Assembly: GCA_020796225.1 (NCBI GenBank)
Contig: CM036775.1
Span: forward strand, 7,368,893 to 7,432,892
Reading direction: 5' to 3'
Length of the DNA: 64,000 nucleotides
Source of the DNA: Arion vulgaris
Taxonomy: Eukaryota; Mollusca; Gastropoda; Stylommatophora; Arionidae
Shown here: piece by piece, positions 31,244-41,800 of the stretch
How the letters are laid out: each line of letters starts with the position of its first letter
Numbering within the stretch: position 1 is the stretch's first letter
Program-made: the position numbers and the translations under genes
Notes under the pieces: model-generated
What the model was told of the DNA's origin: nothing
What the model saw: only the letters and a program-made list of their open reading frames with translations
Database searches by the model: none

Positions 31244-31679
31244 TTGTTTGATTGATAGGAACACCATCAATATAGTTCGGTGAGTTAGCATATGTGCTCT
31301 GATCTCTTTCTTATACATTAAGATCTCAGATGATATGTACTAATTCCGTAGCACCGGCGAGGGTCCCAATGTAATTTTGAAGATTGTAAAAATATTTGAA
31401 GAAATTTTTAATGTTAAAATTTTTCTTAAAAATATTTGCCCATGCAGCGGCTTTCCAGCCTGCTCTTCTCGATTTTGAACTGCCAAAAGTTCTTTTGCGT
31501 GCTCAAGTTGACACGGGACCTACGTTTTATCGTCGGTCTCCGATAGGACTAGGAACTCGATCTCACCTGCACTAAGATCGGAGATCTCTCAAAAAATATC
31601 CTGATGCCTTTACGAAGGAGCGAACCTAGTACCTTTGACATGAGAGTCGAGCACCTAGCATCTACGCAACAAAGACCCA
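31244..31679 (-). mobile_element. SINE-A copy, near full length
   Basis: Tail TTGTTTGATTGATAGG at left, GATAGGACTAGGAACTCGAT and GCCTGCTCTTCTCGATTTTG in the body, head near 31679. Lies upstream of the K2P exon. Confidence 0.87.
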
Positions 31680-31965
31680 TATATTGATCATTGCCATATA
31701 AACTGGTTTTGTCAGTCACATTAGTGATTGCCATCTCCCCGTGGGGCGGAAAGCAATACGTAAGTAAGTAACCGTGCAGGGTTTACTGTAATGCAACCCG
31801 CGTATCGTGTTTTCATCTTTCTTACTCCCAACGGAGTAAAGATCTTCAACAAACTTCCTTTAGTTTTTCCTATTTCTTGCCATCCCTTCCAATTCTTTCC
31901 ATGTTTAACCTATCCTTTTATACCATGTTATTTTATATTTATATTATATTATTATATATTTATTG
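31680..31965. other. Unassigned AT-rich stretch
   Basis: No family or gene recognised. Confidence 0.3.
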
Positions 31966-31967
31966 TA

Positions 31968-32225
31968 CAGGGTGTTCAACTTAAAAACAGCCCGCGAATG
32001 GAGCTAATCTGGCATTTATGTATGGAAATGGGAAGGTTCAGTTATGACGTAGTATAGGTCAAGGTTGTGTGACGGTGTGTAATTGTAGTGCGGGAAGGGG
32101 CGATGAACAAATGGGACGTAGGACGAGCTAGTCAGAACCGGTTTAAATAGCAAATAAACACAACTCAATTTGTACCTGACAACTTTCGAATTGTCAATGG
32201 GGCTGGATTTATCTTGAACACCCTA
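31968..32225 (+). mobile_element. MITE-2 copy with TA duplication
   Basis: Ends CAGGGTGTTCAACTTAAAAA and TTTATCTTGAACACCCTA, flanked by TA. Core GACGTAGTATAGGTCAAGGT matches the copy at 14373. Confidence 0.87.
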
Positions 32226-32329
32226 TATAACAAAAAATGTGTTATATATGATTAAATTGTTGTTTACCAAAGTGATACTGTACACACGTGTTTGTCCCTA
32301 AACGACAATTTACTTAGTATCACCGCAGC

Positions 32330-32590
32330 CTAACCACGGTTATCTCCAGATCTGGTCGGGTCTGACCACCTCAGACTTGTAGATCCCCGTACAACGCCTT
32401 ATAGCAGTCTCCATCTCTCTTCTCCAGCTATTTCTAGGCATTCCCCCTACTCCACTTAACCTGCTGGTTCCAATACAGCGCCTGTCTTGCAATGCTTTCA
32501 GTCGGTCTTCTCAATGTGTATCCATCGCCAGCGTATCTTCTGTACCTCTTTCCTCACTTGTATCTGCTTAGTTACATAGCGTGTGCATGC
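32330..32590 (-). mobile_element. LINE ORF2 C-terminal fragment, decayed
   Basis: Minus-strand frames show RRPTESIARQALYWNQQVK and GGMPRNSWRREME, matching the usual R-x-P-x-x-x-IxRQALxWNPQGKR...W-x-R-x-x-E order, with frameshifts. Confidence 0.65.
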
Positions 32591-32649
32591 ATAGAATTTT
32601 AATCTGAACGTGTTCCCAAACCCTGACATTTTCACGACACTACCTAAAG

Positions 32650-32970
32650 GCTATTTTTCCAGAGATCCCTGATCTCATTGTAGGTGAGATCAAGTTCCTA
32701 GTTCTATCATAGACGGACGATAAATCGTAGTTTAATTTGAGCTCGTAAAAAAACCCTTGACAGTACAAAATTGAGAAGAACAGGCTGGAAGGCAGCTGCC
32801 CGGGCAAAATTTATTAGAAAATAATTTTTTGTTATATTCCAACCCAAAGTAAAAAGACTTCACCATCTTGAAAATTAAATCGTGGACGCTCGTGCACTGC
32901 AGCTGAGATATTTCTATGTACGAAAGAAATCACATCACACATGGTTACTCAATGTAGTGCAATGAGTCGT

Positions 32971-33000
<30 letters not shown>
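32650..33000 (+). mobile_element. SINE-A copy, 5' truncated
   Basis: Begins at CTATTTTTCCAGAGATCCC, lacks the tRNA-like head, and ends ATCAATCAATCAATCAATCA. Confidence 0.85.
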
Positions 33001-33001
<1 letters not shown>

Positions 33002-33011
33002 GACGAAAGAT

Positions 33012-33232
33012 TGACTTCTTTGCATCGGGTTTTCTCGGTCCCTCTCAGCAGAAATGGAACACCCATTGCCGAGATTATTGCAAAAATCACGATCTCCGTC
33101 ACCACTTATAGAAAACTCTGGAAATAAATAACTCGTGAAATTAACAGCGCGGTCTGGATTTGAACCTATGAGCTTCAAAACACAAGGCAAAGGCTTAACC
33201 AGTTAACCTCACAGTAAACGTAAAGTAAAGGA
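33012..33232 (-). mobile_element. SINE-E copy
   Basis: GGTTTTCTCGGTCCCTCTC, GCACCCATTGCC-like body, GGTCTGGATTTGAACC (B-box on the minus strand) and GGCTTAACCAGTTAACC. Head at right. Confidence 0.75.
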
Positions 33233-33239
33233 ACCACGT

Positions 33240-34255
33240 TTTATACTGGTCTGCGAAAAATAATGAACATAAAATGGGACGAATTCAGAAGAAGTGATGA
33301 AATGAGAGAAATGTCTGGTCAACCACTAGTAACAACTGTTATAAGAAGGAGAAGATGGAGATATGTTTGACATACTGTGAGAAGAAATGTCTAGTCAACC
33401 ACTAGTAACAACTGTTATACGAAGGAGAAGATGGAGATATGTTTGACATACTGTGAGAAGAAATGTCTGGTCAACCACTAGTAACAACTGTTATACGAAG
33501 GAGAAGATGAAGATATGTTGGGCATACCTTGAGAAGAAATGTCTGGTCAACCACTAGTAACAACTGTTATAAGAAGGAGATGATGGAAATATATTGGGCA
33601 CACCTTGAGAAGAAATGTCTGGTCAACCACTAGTAACAACTGTTATACGAAGGAGAAGATGAAGATATGCTGGACACACCTTGAGAAGAAATGTCTGGTC
33701 AACCACTAGTGACAGCTGTTATAAGATGGAGAAGTTGGAGATATGCTGGACACACCTTGAGAAGAAATGTCTGGTCAACCACTAGTGACAGCTGTTATAA
33801 GATGGAGAAGTTGGAGATATGCTGGCACACCTTGAAAGAAATGTCTGGTCAACCACTAGTGACACTGTTATAAGAAAGAGAAGATGGAGATATGCTGGAC
33901 ACACCTTGAAGAGAAATGTCTGGTGAACCACTAGTGACAGCTGTTATAAGAAGGAGATGATGGAAATATATTGGGCACACCTTGAGAAGAAATGTCTGGT
34001 CAACCACTAGGAACAACTGTTATAAGATGGAGAAGTTGGAGATATGCTGGACACACCTTGAAGAGAAATGATAGCAGACATTGAATTGGGATGAAAAGGG
34101 TTCAAGAAAGGGAGGACGAGCTAAGGAGACATAGAAACGAACTTTGCTGAGAGAGGCAAGAAATATCGATCTCAGTTCCATGGAGGAGATTGAGGGAGTT
34201 GCCCATGATAGAGCGGTATGGGACAATTGCTGACAGGCCCTGTATAACATATAAC
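33240..34255 (+). mobile_element. LINE ORF2 C-terminal copy containing an internal 76-bp array
   Basis: Left part reads KIMNIKWDEFRRSDEMREMS, GQPLVTTVIRRRRWRYV; right part reads LRYAGHTLKRND-like and MEEIEGVAHDRAVWDNC-like. Same family as 13133-13584. Between them the segment encoding RxMSGQPLVTTVIRRRxWRY-x-GHTLRRN is tandemly repeated. Confidence 0.85.
33300..34062. repeat. 76-bp minisatellite made from LINE coding sequence
   Basis: About ten copies; each contains AATGTCTGGTCAACCACTAG and ends near CATACCTTGAGAAGA. Unit length varies 73-78, so reading frame is not kept from unit to unit. Confidence 0.92.
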
Positions 34256-34261
34256 GTGAAC

Positions 34262-34440
34262 TATTTAAAAGGATAATACAGTGTCAGGCCCGTATTATTT
34301 ATTTACCGTCGGAACACGATGGGTGATGTTGTCAACATCACGCCGCCCGTCTTTACTTCCCAGTGCTTTTTCTGGAATCAAATTGAAACTGAGTCGACCT
34401 GAGAGCCATAACGGTCATAACAAATTCTACGCCCACTGTA
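34262..34440 (-). mobile_element. SINE-F copy, truncated
   Basis: CAGTGTCAGGCCCGTATTAT, CACGATGGGTGATGTTGTCA and GAGTCGACCTGAGAGCC match SINE-F; the tRNA-like head is missing. Confidence 0.75.
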
Positions 34441-34699
34441 GTATTGAAATTAGCTTAACAGACCGACGATAATTGCCCTTCAATCCGTAATGATGAATGT
34501 TCCTGATTATTGGTTCAACGTACAACTTAAAAACTGTAATTATTGCTCCAACAATCTGTTTATGAAGTGTCTGCTTATAAGTTAAGTTAAAGTTGAACAC
34601 GTAATAGACATCTTGACAGTTACAAATCGTTAACTTAAGGCTGGAAAATCACTGAACGAAGAAAATAAATGTAGTTAAAATCAATTAAAAATAATATCA

Positions 34700-34965
34700 G
34701 AGGCTTACGTGGATCAACTGTCCTGGGCATGCGGGTATTTGCGGTAATGAGACAGCGGGTATTTGCGGTAATGAGACAGCAGGTATTTGCGGTAATGAGA
34801 CAGCGGACCGGTTTCCATCAACAGCATTGATTGTTGTGAGGCTGAAATGGATAAAAAGATTTTCTTCAGTCTCTTCGCGACTGTCTGTTGGATGAAGACA
34901 CTAAAATAGATTCTGAATCGATTCCGTGACTTAAGCAGTTTGCAGTCAATAAAAAAAGTTAATTG
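34700..34965 (+). mobile_element. LINE RNase H fragment with triplicated motif
   Basis: LTWINCPGHAGICGNETA then AGICGNET repeated in frame to three copies (34732-34803), then DRFPSTALIV. Downstream matches 46560-46660. The repeated 24 bases encode the conserved HAG-x-x-GNE loop. Confidence 0.85.
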
Positions 34966-35204
34966 CATATCTTTTATAGGACTTTGCGAATCAACCCAGC
35001 TTTTAGAACTGTTTGTGATTTTCCTAGGCATTATTACGTTCAGTAATTTCCCATTGCTTTCCGAACGGGTGGTGACATCGTCCTTTTGTAAAAATCCACG
35101 CGAAACAATTTGGTACCAAACTGTCCTCAACGTGATTCGAATTCAGAATGTCGGGGCTAATAGACCGAGTCACTATCCCCTAAGCCAGAGACGCCACCTT
35201 GGAG

Positions 35205-35430
35205 TCGATAGCAGCATTCAATAAAAAGAGATCAGGTACTAGAGCTAAGGGAAGACCAAGAAAAGGATGGATAGCCAATATCAAGACCACACTATATAAA
35301 CATGGATATAACACAACAAGAGCGACTTATCTGGCACTGAAACACAGATTAAAGCTACCACCCCTAGGCTTAACGGCAAGAGTGGACAACCAATTCAATC
35401 ATCCACCTGTGAAAAGAAAATAGACAAATA
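35205..35430 (+). mobile_element. LINE ORF2 C-terminal fragment
   Basis: NKKRSGTRAKGRPRKGWI, TTLYKHGYNTTRATYLALK and RVDNQFNHPPVKRK, then stop. Same family as 37930-38325. Confidence 0.85.
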
Positions 35431-35435
35431 GGAGT

Positions 35436-35690
35436 TACCCGTTGTGCAAGTAGAACTGGATGCCTGAGGAGCAGGGTGAGGAATGTGTTGAACCAGCGAG
35501 CCACAAGAAACATCAGTTTACTCTTTGTATCTGTTGGGGGAAACTGTGCCCGGTGTGTGCCCGGTGTGTACCCGGTGTGTGCCCGGTGTGTGCCCGGAGT
35601 GTGCCCAGTGTGTGCCCGGAGTGCAATGACGTCAGTTTAGTATTCAATAACAAATTAAAAAATAATTGCAACAAATGTTTAAGAGTGGGG
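35436..35690 (+). mobile_element. LINE RNase H C-terminus with short internal repeat
   Basis: Matches 46640-46830: TACCCGTTGTGCAAGTAGAA, then the LWVCPECN-like end, in which GTGTGCCCG is repeated seven times (35550-35622) before GAGTGCAATGACGTCAGTTT. Confidence 0.75.
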
Positions 35691-35989
35691 ATACAATAGT
35701 AGTTAGTGCGTTGGCTTGTTATGTTCGCGATCCTGATTGAATCTCACTGATGTGTGAGTAGAACTTTGTTCCGACTGCAAAGGCTTTCATGTCGACCCAG
35801 CCTCAAATTGGGAACAAGAAAAGCAGTGGGAAGTGATACACAGAAAAAGTGTAGAAGAAGCCTCAGGAAAAAAACAAATGATCAAAAGCGGGGTTCAAAT
35901 CACAAACATTTGTTTCTTAAGACATCCAATTTTTAGCTCTACAGACGAGCGTTTTTAAAATCACAAATAGCTAACTCCCTGTTTGTACA
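35691..35989. other. Unassigned; tRNA-like start at 35697
   Basis: AGTAGTTAGTGCGTTGGC and CCTGATTGAATCTC resemble Pol III boxes, then CATGTCGACCCAGCCTCAAA. Possibly a further SINE family, one copy only. Confidence 0.35.
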
Positions 35990-36002
35990 GTATTTTGATG
36001 TA

Positions 36003-36281
36003 AAAGGAAAAGGAACCTTTTTATACCTCATGGTATATAGGTCAATACAGTGTTAGGTCTGTATTTTTCATTGACAGTCGGCACAAGATGGGTGATGTGG
36101 TCAGCATCACGCCGGCCCCTTTACTTTCCCAGAGCATGTCTGGTACCCAGTTGAGGATGGGTCGACCTGAGAGCCGTCGTGGTCGGGAAATATTCCACGC
36201 ACATTGCGGGAGCTGAACCCAGACCTAGACCACCAGCCTTGCGAAGCGAGTTCACTAACAACTACGCTACAACGGCTCTCC
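36003..36281 (-). mobile_element. SINE-F copy, full length with target duplication
   Basis: GTATTTTGATGTA (35990-36002) and GTATTTTAATGTA (36282-36294) flank it, 12 of 13 identical. Minus strand: head ACGCTACAACGGC...; B box in GCGGGAGCTGAACCCAGACC (reverse). Confidence 0.87.
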
Positions 36282-36309
36282 GTATTTTAATGTACTTTAA
36301 GATTTTACG

Positions 36310-36920
36310 ACAGCCTGGCTGGCTCTGCAACCATATCAGGGATCAGTCAATGGATAGAGCTGATATTTTGAACACCCTCATAGAGTGTGGCCGCAAAGAG
36401 GATTTTCATTTAAAGCAACCCAGCCTGTTTTGGTGCCAGGGTCAAAAGGGAAGCAAAGAATAACACCACTGTAACCTACAGGCATGTCGTAAGAGGCGAA
36501 TAATGTGGGGCCTATGGAAGCTACCGTAGTAAATAAAAAGTATCACAGAAATTTGATGTGCTGGCCTACTTTAAGGCGCATAACTGGCACAACGTACAAT
36601 CGCTCTTAAGCTCAGATCACATATAAATCAAACAGAGTGGTTAATAAGTGGTCGATATGGGGCGTTCGAAGAAGAAGTATGAGATTTAAAGCAATCCATG
36701 ATTGCAAGATTGCAAGATAAGGGATTGAAGATCGGAGTGGCCAGAAAAAATAGCAAACCAGGTATGTTGGTAGGTTCATCGATCAAGATCAAACTGGTAC
36801 GGTCAGTCGCTGAACGCTGTTGGAGAGATTTCAAAGGAGATCGGATCACATATGAACATGTCCGAAGTGCAGTGAAGATATTTCAAACTGAAACTGAATG
36901 TCATTACTTTGGTTTTGTCG
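36310..36920 (+). mobile_element. LINE RNase H C-terminal fragment split by SINE-C
   Basis: MDRADILNTLIECGRKEDFH, then SINE-C (36419-36683), then MIARLQDKGLKIGVARKNSK and GDRITYEHVRSAVKIFQTET. Matches 10797-11120. Confidence 0.82.
36419..36683 (+). mobile_element. SINE-C copy with perfect 11-bp target duplication
   Basis: ATTTAAAGCAA at 36408-36418 and 36684-36694. Full SINE-C from CCAGCCTGTTTTGGTGCCAG to GGGCGTTCGAAGAAGAAG. Length 265. Confidence 0.92.
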
Positions 36921-36979
36921 ATGTTTATTCTCATTTTGTATTCATTGCATGTTAACTGTTAGTGTGTTGCTGTTGCGAT

Positions 36980-37175
36980 TTCTCTGTTGCTGAAATGATT
37001 GCTAGACGTCAGCAAAAAGAAATTCGTCATTCCCCAAGGTTGTTTCATTCACTGGTGTTAGCTATCGTTCAGATTGTATCGATATAAGCGCTGAACAACA
37101 TCGGTGATAGTACGCATCCTTGTCTGACTCCAAGGTTATGTGCTCTTGTGAACACGTTTATGACGACTTAAGCAA
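36980..37175 (-). mobile_element. LINE reverse transcriptase fragment
   Basis: Minus strand reads VFTRAHNLGVRQGCVLSPML then FSAYID, the conserved reverse transcriptase block G-(V/I)RQGC-x-LSP-x-LF. Confidence 0.82.
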
Positions 37176-37253
37176 CCTTTGCAGATAGATATTGAGTAGG
37201 TATGAGTTTAAACCTGGGACGTATTAGTGTAATGCATAATCGTTCGTCTGTGG

Positions 37254-37717
37254 CAGCGTTTCCTAAAGTGGGCGGTATCGCCCCCAGTGGGTGCTGAAGT
37301 GTTCTGGGGGTGGGGGGGCGCGATAGTGTGTTCAGAAGAATTAGGGGAGGGGGTGTTCAGTCGATTAGAGGTCGGTGGCTCCTTAAAGAAGAAATGAATA
37401 ATAAATATTTGTAAATAAATTATTTTCGTGATTTTGCGATTGAATAATCATTTAAAATTCGAATTCTGCTTTTAATTCATTTTATGCCAGTCTTAGACGA
37501 TCCATTTGTTCATCAATTTTCTATTTCATGCATATAATCATTTGAAAATTGACCATGTATTACAGAAATATATATCAATTTTCTATGTCAAAGAGAAAAG
37601 AGATCATGTATATATGTGGGAAGGGGGGCGTTAGCAAACTGTTGGAATGTGGAGGGGCGTTACAAAGTTTATGCTTGTGCAAAGTGGGCGGTGGGCGAAG
37701 ACGTTTGAGAATCTATG
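37254..37717 (+). mobile_element. hAT-2 copy
   Basis: Starts CAGCGTTTCCTAAAGTGGGC and ends GCGAAGACGTTTGAGAATC. Shares the core GATTTTGCGATTGAATAATC and CATCAATTTTCTATTTCATG with the inverse copy at 47275-47680. Flanks match only weakly, so the duplication is eroded. Confidence 0.7.
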
Positions 37718-37929
37718 GACTAGGACACACGAGGGTTTTGGGTTCAATCCCACGCACGACGTTTCACACTTGAGGAAAGGAATTGACCTGCCTACCTCCT
37801 GCACACTAGGTTCTATAAAGGTGCAGTGAAGTGAAACTGATACACAAAGGTCTTAAAAAAGGTTCCGGAAATGCTATTCTATATATAAGATAAACCACAT
37901 GCACGTGTACTTATTTGAAACGGTTTGTT
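37718..37929. other. Unassigned; B-box-like motif at 37741
   Basis: GGGTTCAATCCCACGCACG resembles a Pol III B box. No second copy found to define a family. Confidence 0.3.
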
Positions 37930-38345
37930 TAAAAGGGATTACATGGCGAACAAACGTATAGAAGGCAGTAAGAGTCACCAGGAAAGACAGACTACGGAAT
38001 GAGGACATCAGAAGAAGAGTGGGCATAACTTCATGCACCGAATACATCGAAAGACAACAAATGCAGTGGTTTGGACATTTAATAAGAATGAAATACAACC
38101 AACCACCAATAACAACATATAATAAAAAGAGATCGGGTACTAGAGGTAAGGAAGACAAGAAAAGATGGATAGACAATATCAAGACCACACTACATAAACA
38201 AGAATATAACACAACAAGGGCGACTCATCTAGCCCTAGAACGCAAATTAAAGCTCCCATCCCTACGCTTAAAGGCAAGAGTGGACAACCAACTACATTTT
38301 CCACCTGGGAATAGACAATAGAAAAGACAATAGACAATGAGACAA
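37930..38345 (+). mobile_element. LINE ORF2 C-terminus
   Basis: GITSCTEYIERQQMQWFGHL, MKYNQPPITTYNKKRSGTR, RWIDNIKTTLHKQEYNTTRA, LALERKLKLPSLRLKARVD and NRQ stop, then a CAATAGACAATAGA-type tail. Longest open copy of this LINE family in the window. Confidence 0.88.
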
Positions 38346-38464
38346 TAGACAAACGTATAGAGCGTACAAGACACGTATAGGTTGAATATAAACAACTCAC
38401 AATAGAGTTACTATTCATTAGTTTAGTTAGTTAGTTTGTTTGTTTGTTCCTTTCGTGCCAAAGG

Positions 38465-38695
38465 TGGCAGATAGGGCAGAGGTTTTAGATCTCCATGTGA
38501 TGCGGTTCGTTGCTAGCAGTTGGAGATCTTGTATGGTTTACATCCCAATAGTTTACTTTCTTGTTGGATTGTTCTTCGAGTTGTCTTTGGTCTTTCAATT
38601 TTCTCTTTAACTGTGACCATATAAGACTTGTCGATTGTCTCTTTTCGTCTGATCTAGAACATGACCAAAATATTTCACTTCGTTTCATAATTTGA
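38465..38695 (-). mobile_element. LINE ORF2 C-terminal fragment
   Basis: Minus strand: FWSCSRSDEKRQSTSLIWSQ, LKRKLKDQRQLEEQSNKKV; family of 190-433. Short TTAGTTAG tail at 38417-38443 on its 3' side. Confidence 0.75.
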
Positions 38696-38849
38696 TCGGT
38701 TGTTTGTTGTTACGACATAGCAAAATAAATTATTGTGGTTTTGATTCTTGTCTGATAAGAAACAAAGATAAAATATAAGTGCTTTCATATTCCCATGGCA
38801 ACGTATAAGTAAGAATGGACATTTAACAACAATTGAAAACATATAATGT

Positions 38850-39006
38850 TTTTCATGTTTGAAGAGTCCTCTATCTTGACAGAGAAAACAAATAGATCTA
38901 TCCCGAACGACTCAAATCAAATGCTGATGCTACAAATAAGTAAAATTGAGATATATTTGACATATAAATACATGAAGGCTGAGAAGACCATCATAGAAGG
39001 AGTTAA
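38850..39006 (+). mobile_element. LINE ORF2 C-terminal fragment, truncated by MITE-4
   Basis: TNRSIPNDSNQMLMLQISKI and KAEKTIIEGVKN follow the same order as 4911-5210 (NRSI...LMLQIRKRK...EKTIMKGG). Confidence 0.65.
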
Positions 39007-39182
39007 AAATAGATACCTTTGTTTCTAGGTCACAAACGTAAATGTACGCTATAGCAGTGACAGTAACAATGTATAACGTGTTAACACGTCTTACCCCAAG
39101 AGGATAGATAATAACAGACGTGTTAATGCGTCTTTAGAAGTGAATGGGAAAACGTATATATACGTCCTTAGCAGCTAAAGGG
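39007..39182 (-). mobile_element. MITE-4 copy, truncated, TTAA on both sides
   Basis: TTTGTTTCTAGGTCACAAAC to TTAGCAGCTAAAGGG, then TTAA (39183-39186). TTAA also at 39003-39006, but the left terminus is missing. Confidence 0.55.
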
Positions 39183-39194
39183 TTAAATGTTTTG

Positions 39195-39475
39195 TAAAGC
39201 TACGTGTGTTCTTCTTTTAATTGCCTTTATCCAATTTCCTTCTATTGTTAGCAGTGAACCAAGATATTCAAAACTTTTCACATTTTCTACTTTCTCTCCG
39301 TTGACAAAAATGTCTTTTGTAATGTTTGTTTTATAGACTGTCATTATTTTGTTTTGCTACATTGAGATATAAATTTAGTTTCGCTTTTCTCTGCACTTTT
39401 ATTATCAATTTCTCAATCCCTTTTTGTGATGTTGACAGCAACACTGTATCGTCAGCTGGCTACGTAGCTCAAAGA
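39195..39475 (-). mobile_element. LINE reverse transcriptase fragment
   Basis: Minus strand: ADDTVLLSTSQKGIEKLIIK, VQRKAKLNLYLNVAK, and a decayed FEYLG-like ISWFT. ADD is the catalytic reverse transcriptase motif. Confidence 0.78.
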
Positions 39476-39785
39476 TTAATTTAACTCGAAACATAAGACG
39501 GAAACTACTTGAACGACAAGAGCAAGAAGCTAGCAAATATTGTCCTTGACAGGCATGAATGCCACTAAAAAAATCCAACAGCAAATTAACTTAACAGACA
39601 CCACCATACTGATGACGTCATCGTCACTTATCTTAATCTATCGTCTAGCACTCTTTAGACTAAGATAGCCTGGTAGAGTTCTTGTGTTGGCACCAGACTT
39701 TGGGATGTGTATATTAAGGAATTGTGTAAATGGGACTAGAATCTACCTTTGCATAATATCTCAACATCTCAACACATTCCAATAG
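39476..39785. other. Unassigned stretch
   Basis: No gene or family recognised. Confidence 0.3.
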
Positions 39786-40300
39786 TTTTATATAACAAGG
39801 TTTCGCTCAGAAGGACCTCCTCAGGAATGGCAACGACACAATATGTTTAGATTGCAAAGGCATGGACATACATTGCCAATACGATCTTTTTTTTTCTCTC
39901 TCTCTCTCTCTTTCACTCTCGCTCTCTCTATCTCACTCTCTCTCTCACTCTCTTTCACTCTCTACCTCACTCTCTCACTCTCTCTCACTCTCTCTCTCAC
40001 TCTCTCTCTCACTCTCTCTCACTCACTCTCTCTCACTCTCTCTCACTCTCTCTCTCACTCTCTCTCTCTAACTCTCTCTCACTCTCTCTCTCTCTCACTC
40101 TCTCTCTGTCTCTCTCTATCTCTCTATCTATCTCACTTTCTCTCTCACTCCTCTCTCTCTCACTCTCTCTCTCTCTCTCTCCTCTTACTCCTCTCACTCT
40201 CTCTCTCACTCTCTCTCACCCTCTATCTCTCTCACTCTCTCTCTCTCTCTCTAGCATGTGCCGCCCTTGGTGTTTAGGACAGAAAATAATACAATTTCAA
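39786..40300. repeat. CT-tract module, copy 1
   Basis: ACCTCCTCAGGAATGGCAAC and related left flank, about 360 bases of CT repeats (39893-40252), then CTAGCATGTGCCGCCCTTGG. The same arrangement recurs at 40761-41290. Confidence 0.75.
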
Positions 40301-40316
40301 GAGTTTTTTTTATTAG

Positions 40317-40750
40317 ACGTCTCTGTGCCGTAGAGGTTATGTGCTCTTCTCTTGTGCCAAAGTTATCAGGTTCGCTCCCTCGTGAAGCTATCTAGATATT
40401 TTTCCAAAGATCCCTGATCTCAGTGTAGGTAGGTGAAATCGAGTCCCCAGTCCTATCGGAGACGGACGATAAAACGTAGGTTCCGTGTATAATTTGAACA
40501 CATAAAAGAACCCTTTATTAGTTCAAAATTGAGAAAAGCAGGCTGGAAAACCGCAGCCTAGACAAAATTCATCAGAAAAGATTAAAAATAAAATTCCTAC
40601 AGAAATATCTTCACTATCTTCAAAATTACACCGGGGGACCCTCGCCAAGCTCGTGCAGTGCATCTGAGATCTTCATGTGTAAGAACGGGATCAGAGCACA
40701 CATGGTTACTCACCGAAGTGCAATGATGATGATCATATCGATCAGTCAAT
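40317..40750 (+). mobile_element. SINE-A copy, full length
   Basis: Head TGTGCCGTAGAGGTTATGTG (A box) and ATCAGGTTCGCTCCCTCGTG (B box), tail CATATCGATCAGTCAATAG. Lies between the two CT modules. Confidence 0.9.
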
Positions 40751-40760
40751 AGAACCAAGA

Positions 40761-41290
40761 ATTTTATATAACAAGTTTTCGTTCAGGAGGACCTCCTCAG
40801 GAATGTCAATAGCAAAGACTGCGACATGTATTTCTCGATTACAACTGCATGGACTGATATTGTCAATGCGATCTCTCACTATCTCTATCTCTCTCTCTTT
40901 TCTTCTCTTTTCTCTCTCTATCTCTTACTTTCGCTCTCTCTCTATCTCTCTCTTCTCTTCTCTCTCACTCTCTCTCTCTTCCTTCTCTATCTATCTCTCA
41001 TTTTGCTCTCTCCTCTCTCCTTTCTTTCTCTCCTCTCTCTCCTTTCCTCTTTCTCTCTCTCTCTCTCACTCTTACTGTCTCTCTCTTTTCTCTCTATCTA
41101 TCTCTCACTTTCGCTCTCTCTCGCTCTCTCTTTCTTTCTCTCTCTCTATCTATCTCTTACTTTCGCTCTCTCTCTCTCTTTTTCTCTCTATCTATCTCTC
41201 ACTTTCGCTCTCTCTCTCTCTCTCTCTTTCTCTCTCTATCTTTCTAGTCTGGGACAGCCTTGACGTTTGGGACAGCAGCAAATACACACA
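40761..41290. repeat. CT-tract module, copy 2
   Basis: GGACCTCCTCAGGAATGTCA, then about 380 bases of CT repeats (40868-41245), then CTAGTCTGGGACAGCCTTGA. A third left flank (TATCTAACAAGAATTCGCTC) follows at 41300. Confidence 0.75.
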
Positions 41291-41339
41291 ATTCTAATAC
41301 TTTTATCTAACAAGAATTCGCTCAGAATGTTCTATCTCC

Positions 41340-41575
41340 TGTGTTGTCGGGCTTTCAGAGGGAGCAATGAATAGTACCACTGCGACCTACAAGGCATTTT
41401 GGCAGAGAAGACTGAGGTAGGGCCTAGGAAAGCAACCCTAGTAAATAAAAAGCGACGCAGAATTCGGAAAAGATGGGCTACTTCTAGACGCATAACCGAC
41501 ACAACGTGAAATCGCTCTTAGGTTCCGATCATATAAAAATCACAAAGAGTGGTTAAACAAGTTTTCGAAATTTGG
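41340..41575 (+). mobile_element. SINE-C copy
   Basis: GTGTTGTCGGGCTTTCAGAG, GCGACCTACAAGGCATTTTG, GTTCCGATCATATAAAAATC. Tail eroded. Confidence 0.75.
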
Positions 41576-41588
41576 TATGTCGTTCTTT

Positions 41589-41800
41589 TCAGGCTGCACC
41601 AATATCGACATCCATCTCTCTTAATCTGGTCAGCGAGTGGGATTCACAACCCTGAAACCCATCTGTTCTCAGAAAGATTCCAATGTGTTTAAGAATGTTA
41701 GTTTTCTCTTCTGTAGCTCCCTCTGATGTCGTAGCTATTCCAGCCAAATCTATCAGATCGCTTATTTCCCCTGACTCCTGCATGCCCAGGGACACAAGTC
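41589..41800 (-). mobile_element. LINE RNase H fragment, parent of the 124-bp array
   Basis: Minus strand reads CVPGHAGVRGNKRSDRFGWN then SYDIRGSYRREN, the RNase H loop and following D. Only the first unit of the array is continued by this downstream RNase H sequence, so the fragment marks the ancestral context. Confidence 0.8.

Noticed and set aside
37254..37717. Possible protein-coding transposon
   Set aside because: No transposase-like frame; the element is non-autonomous.
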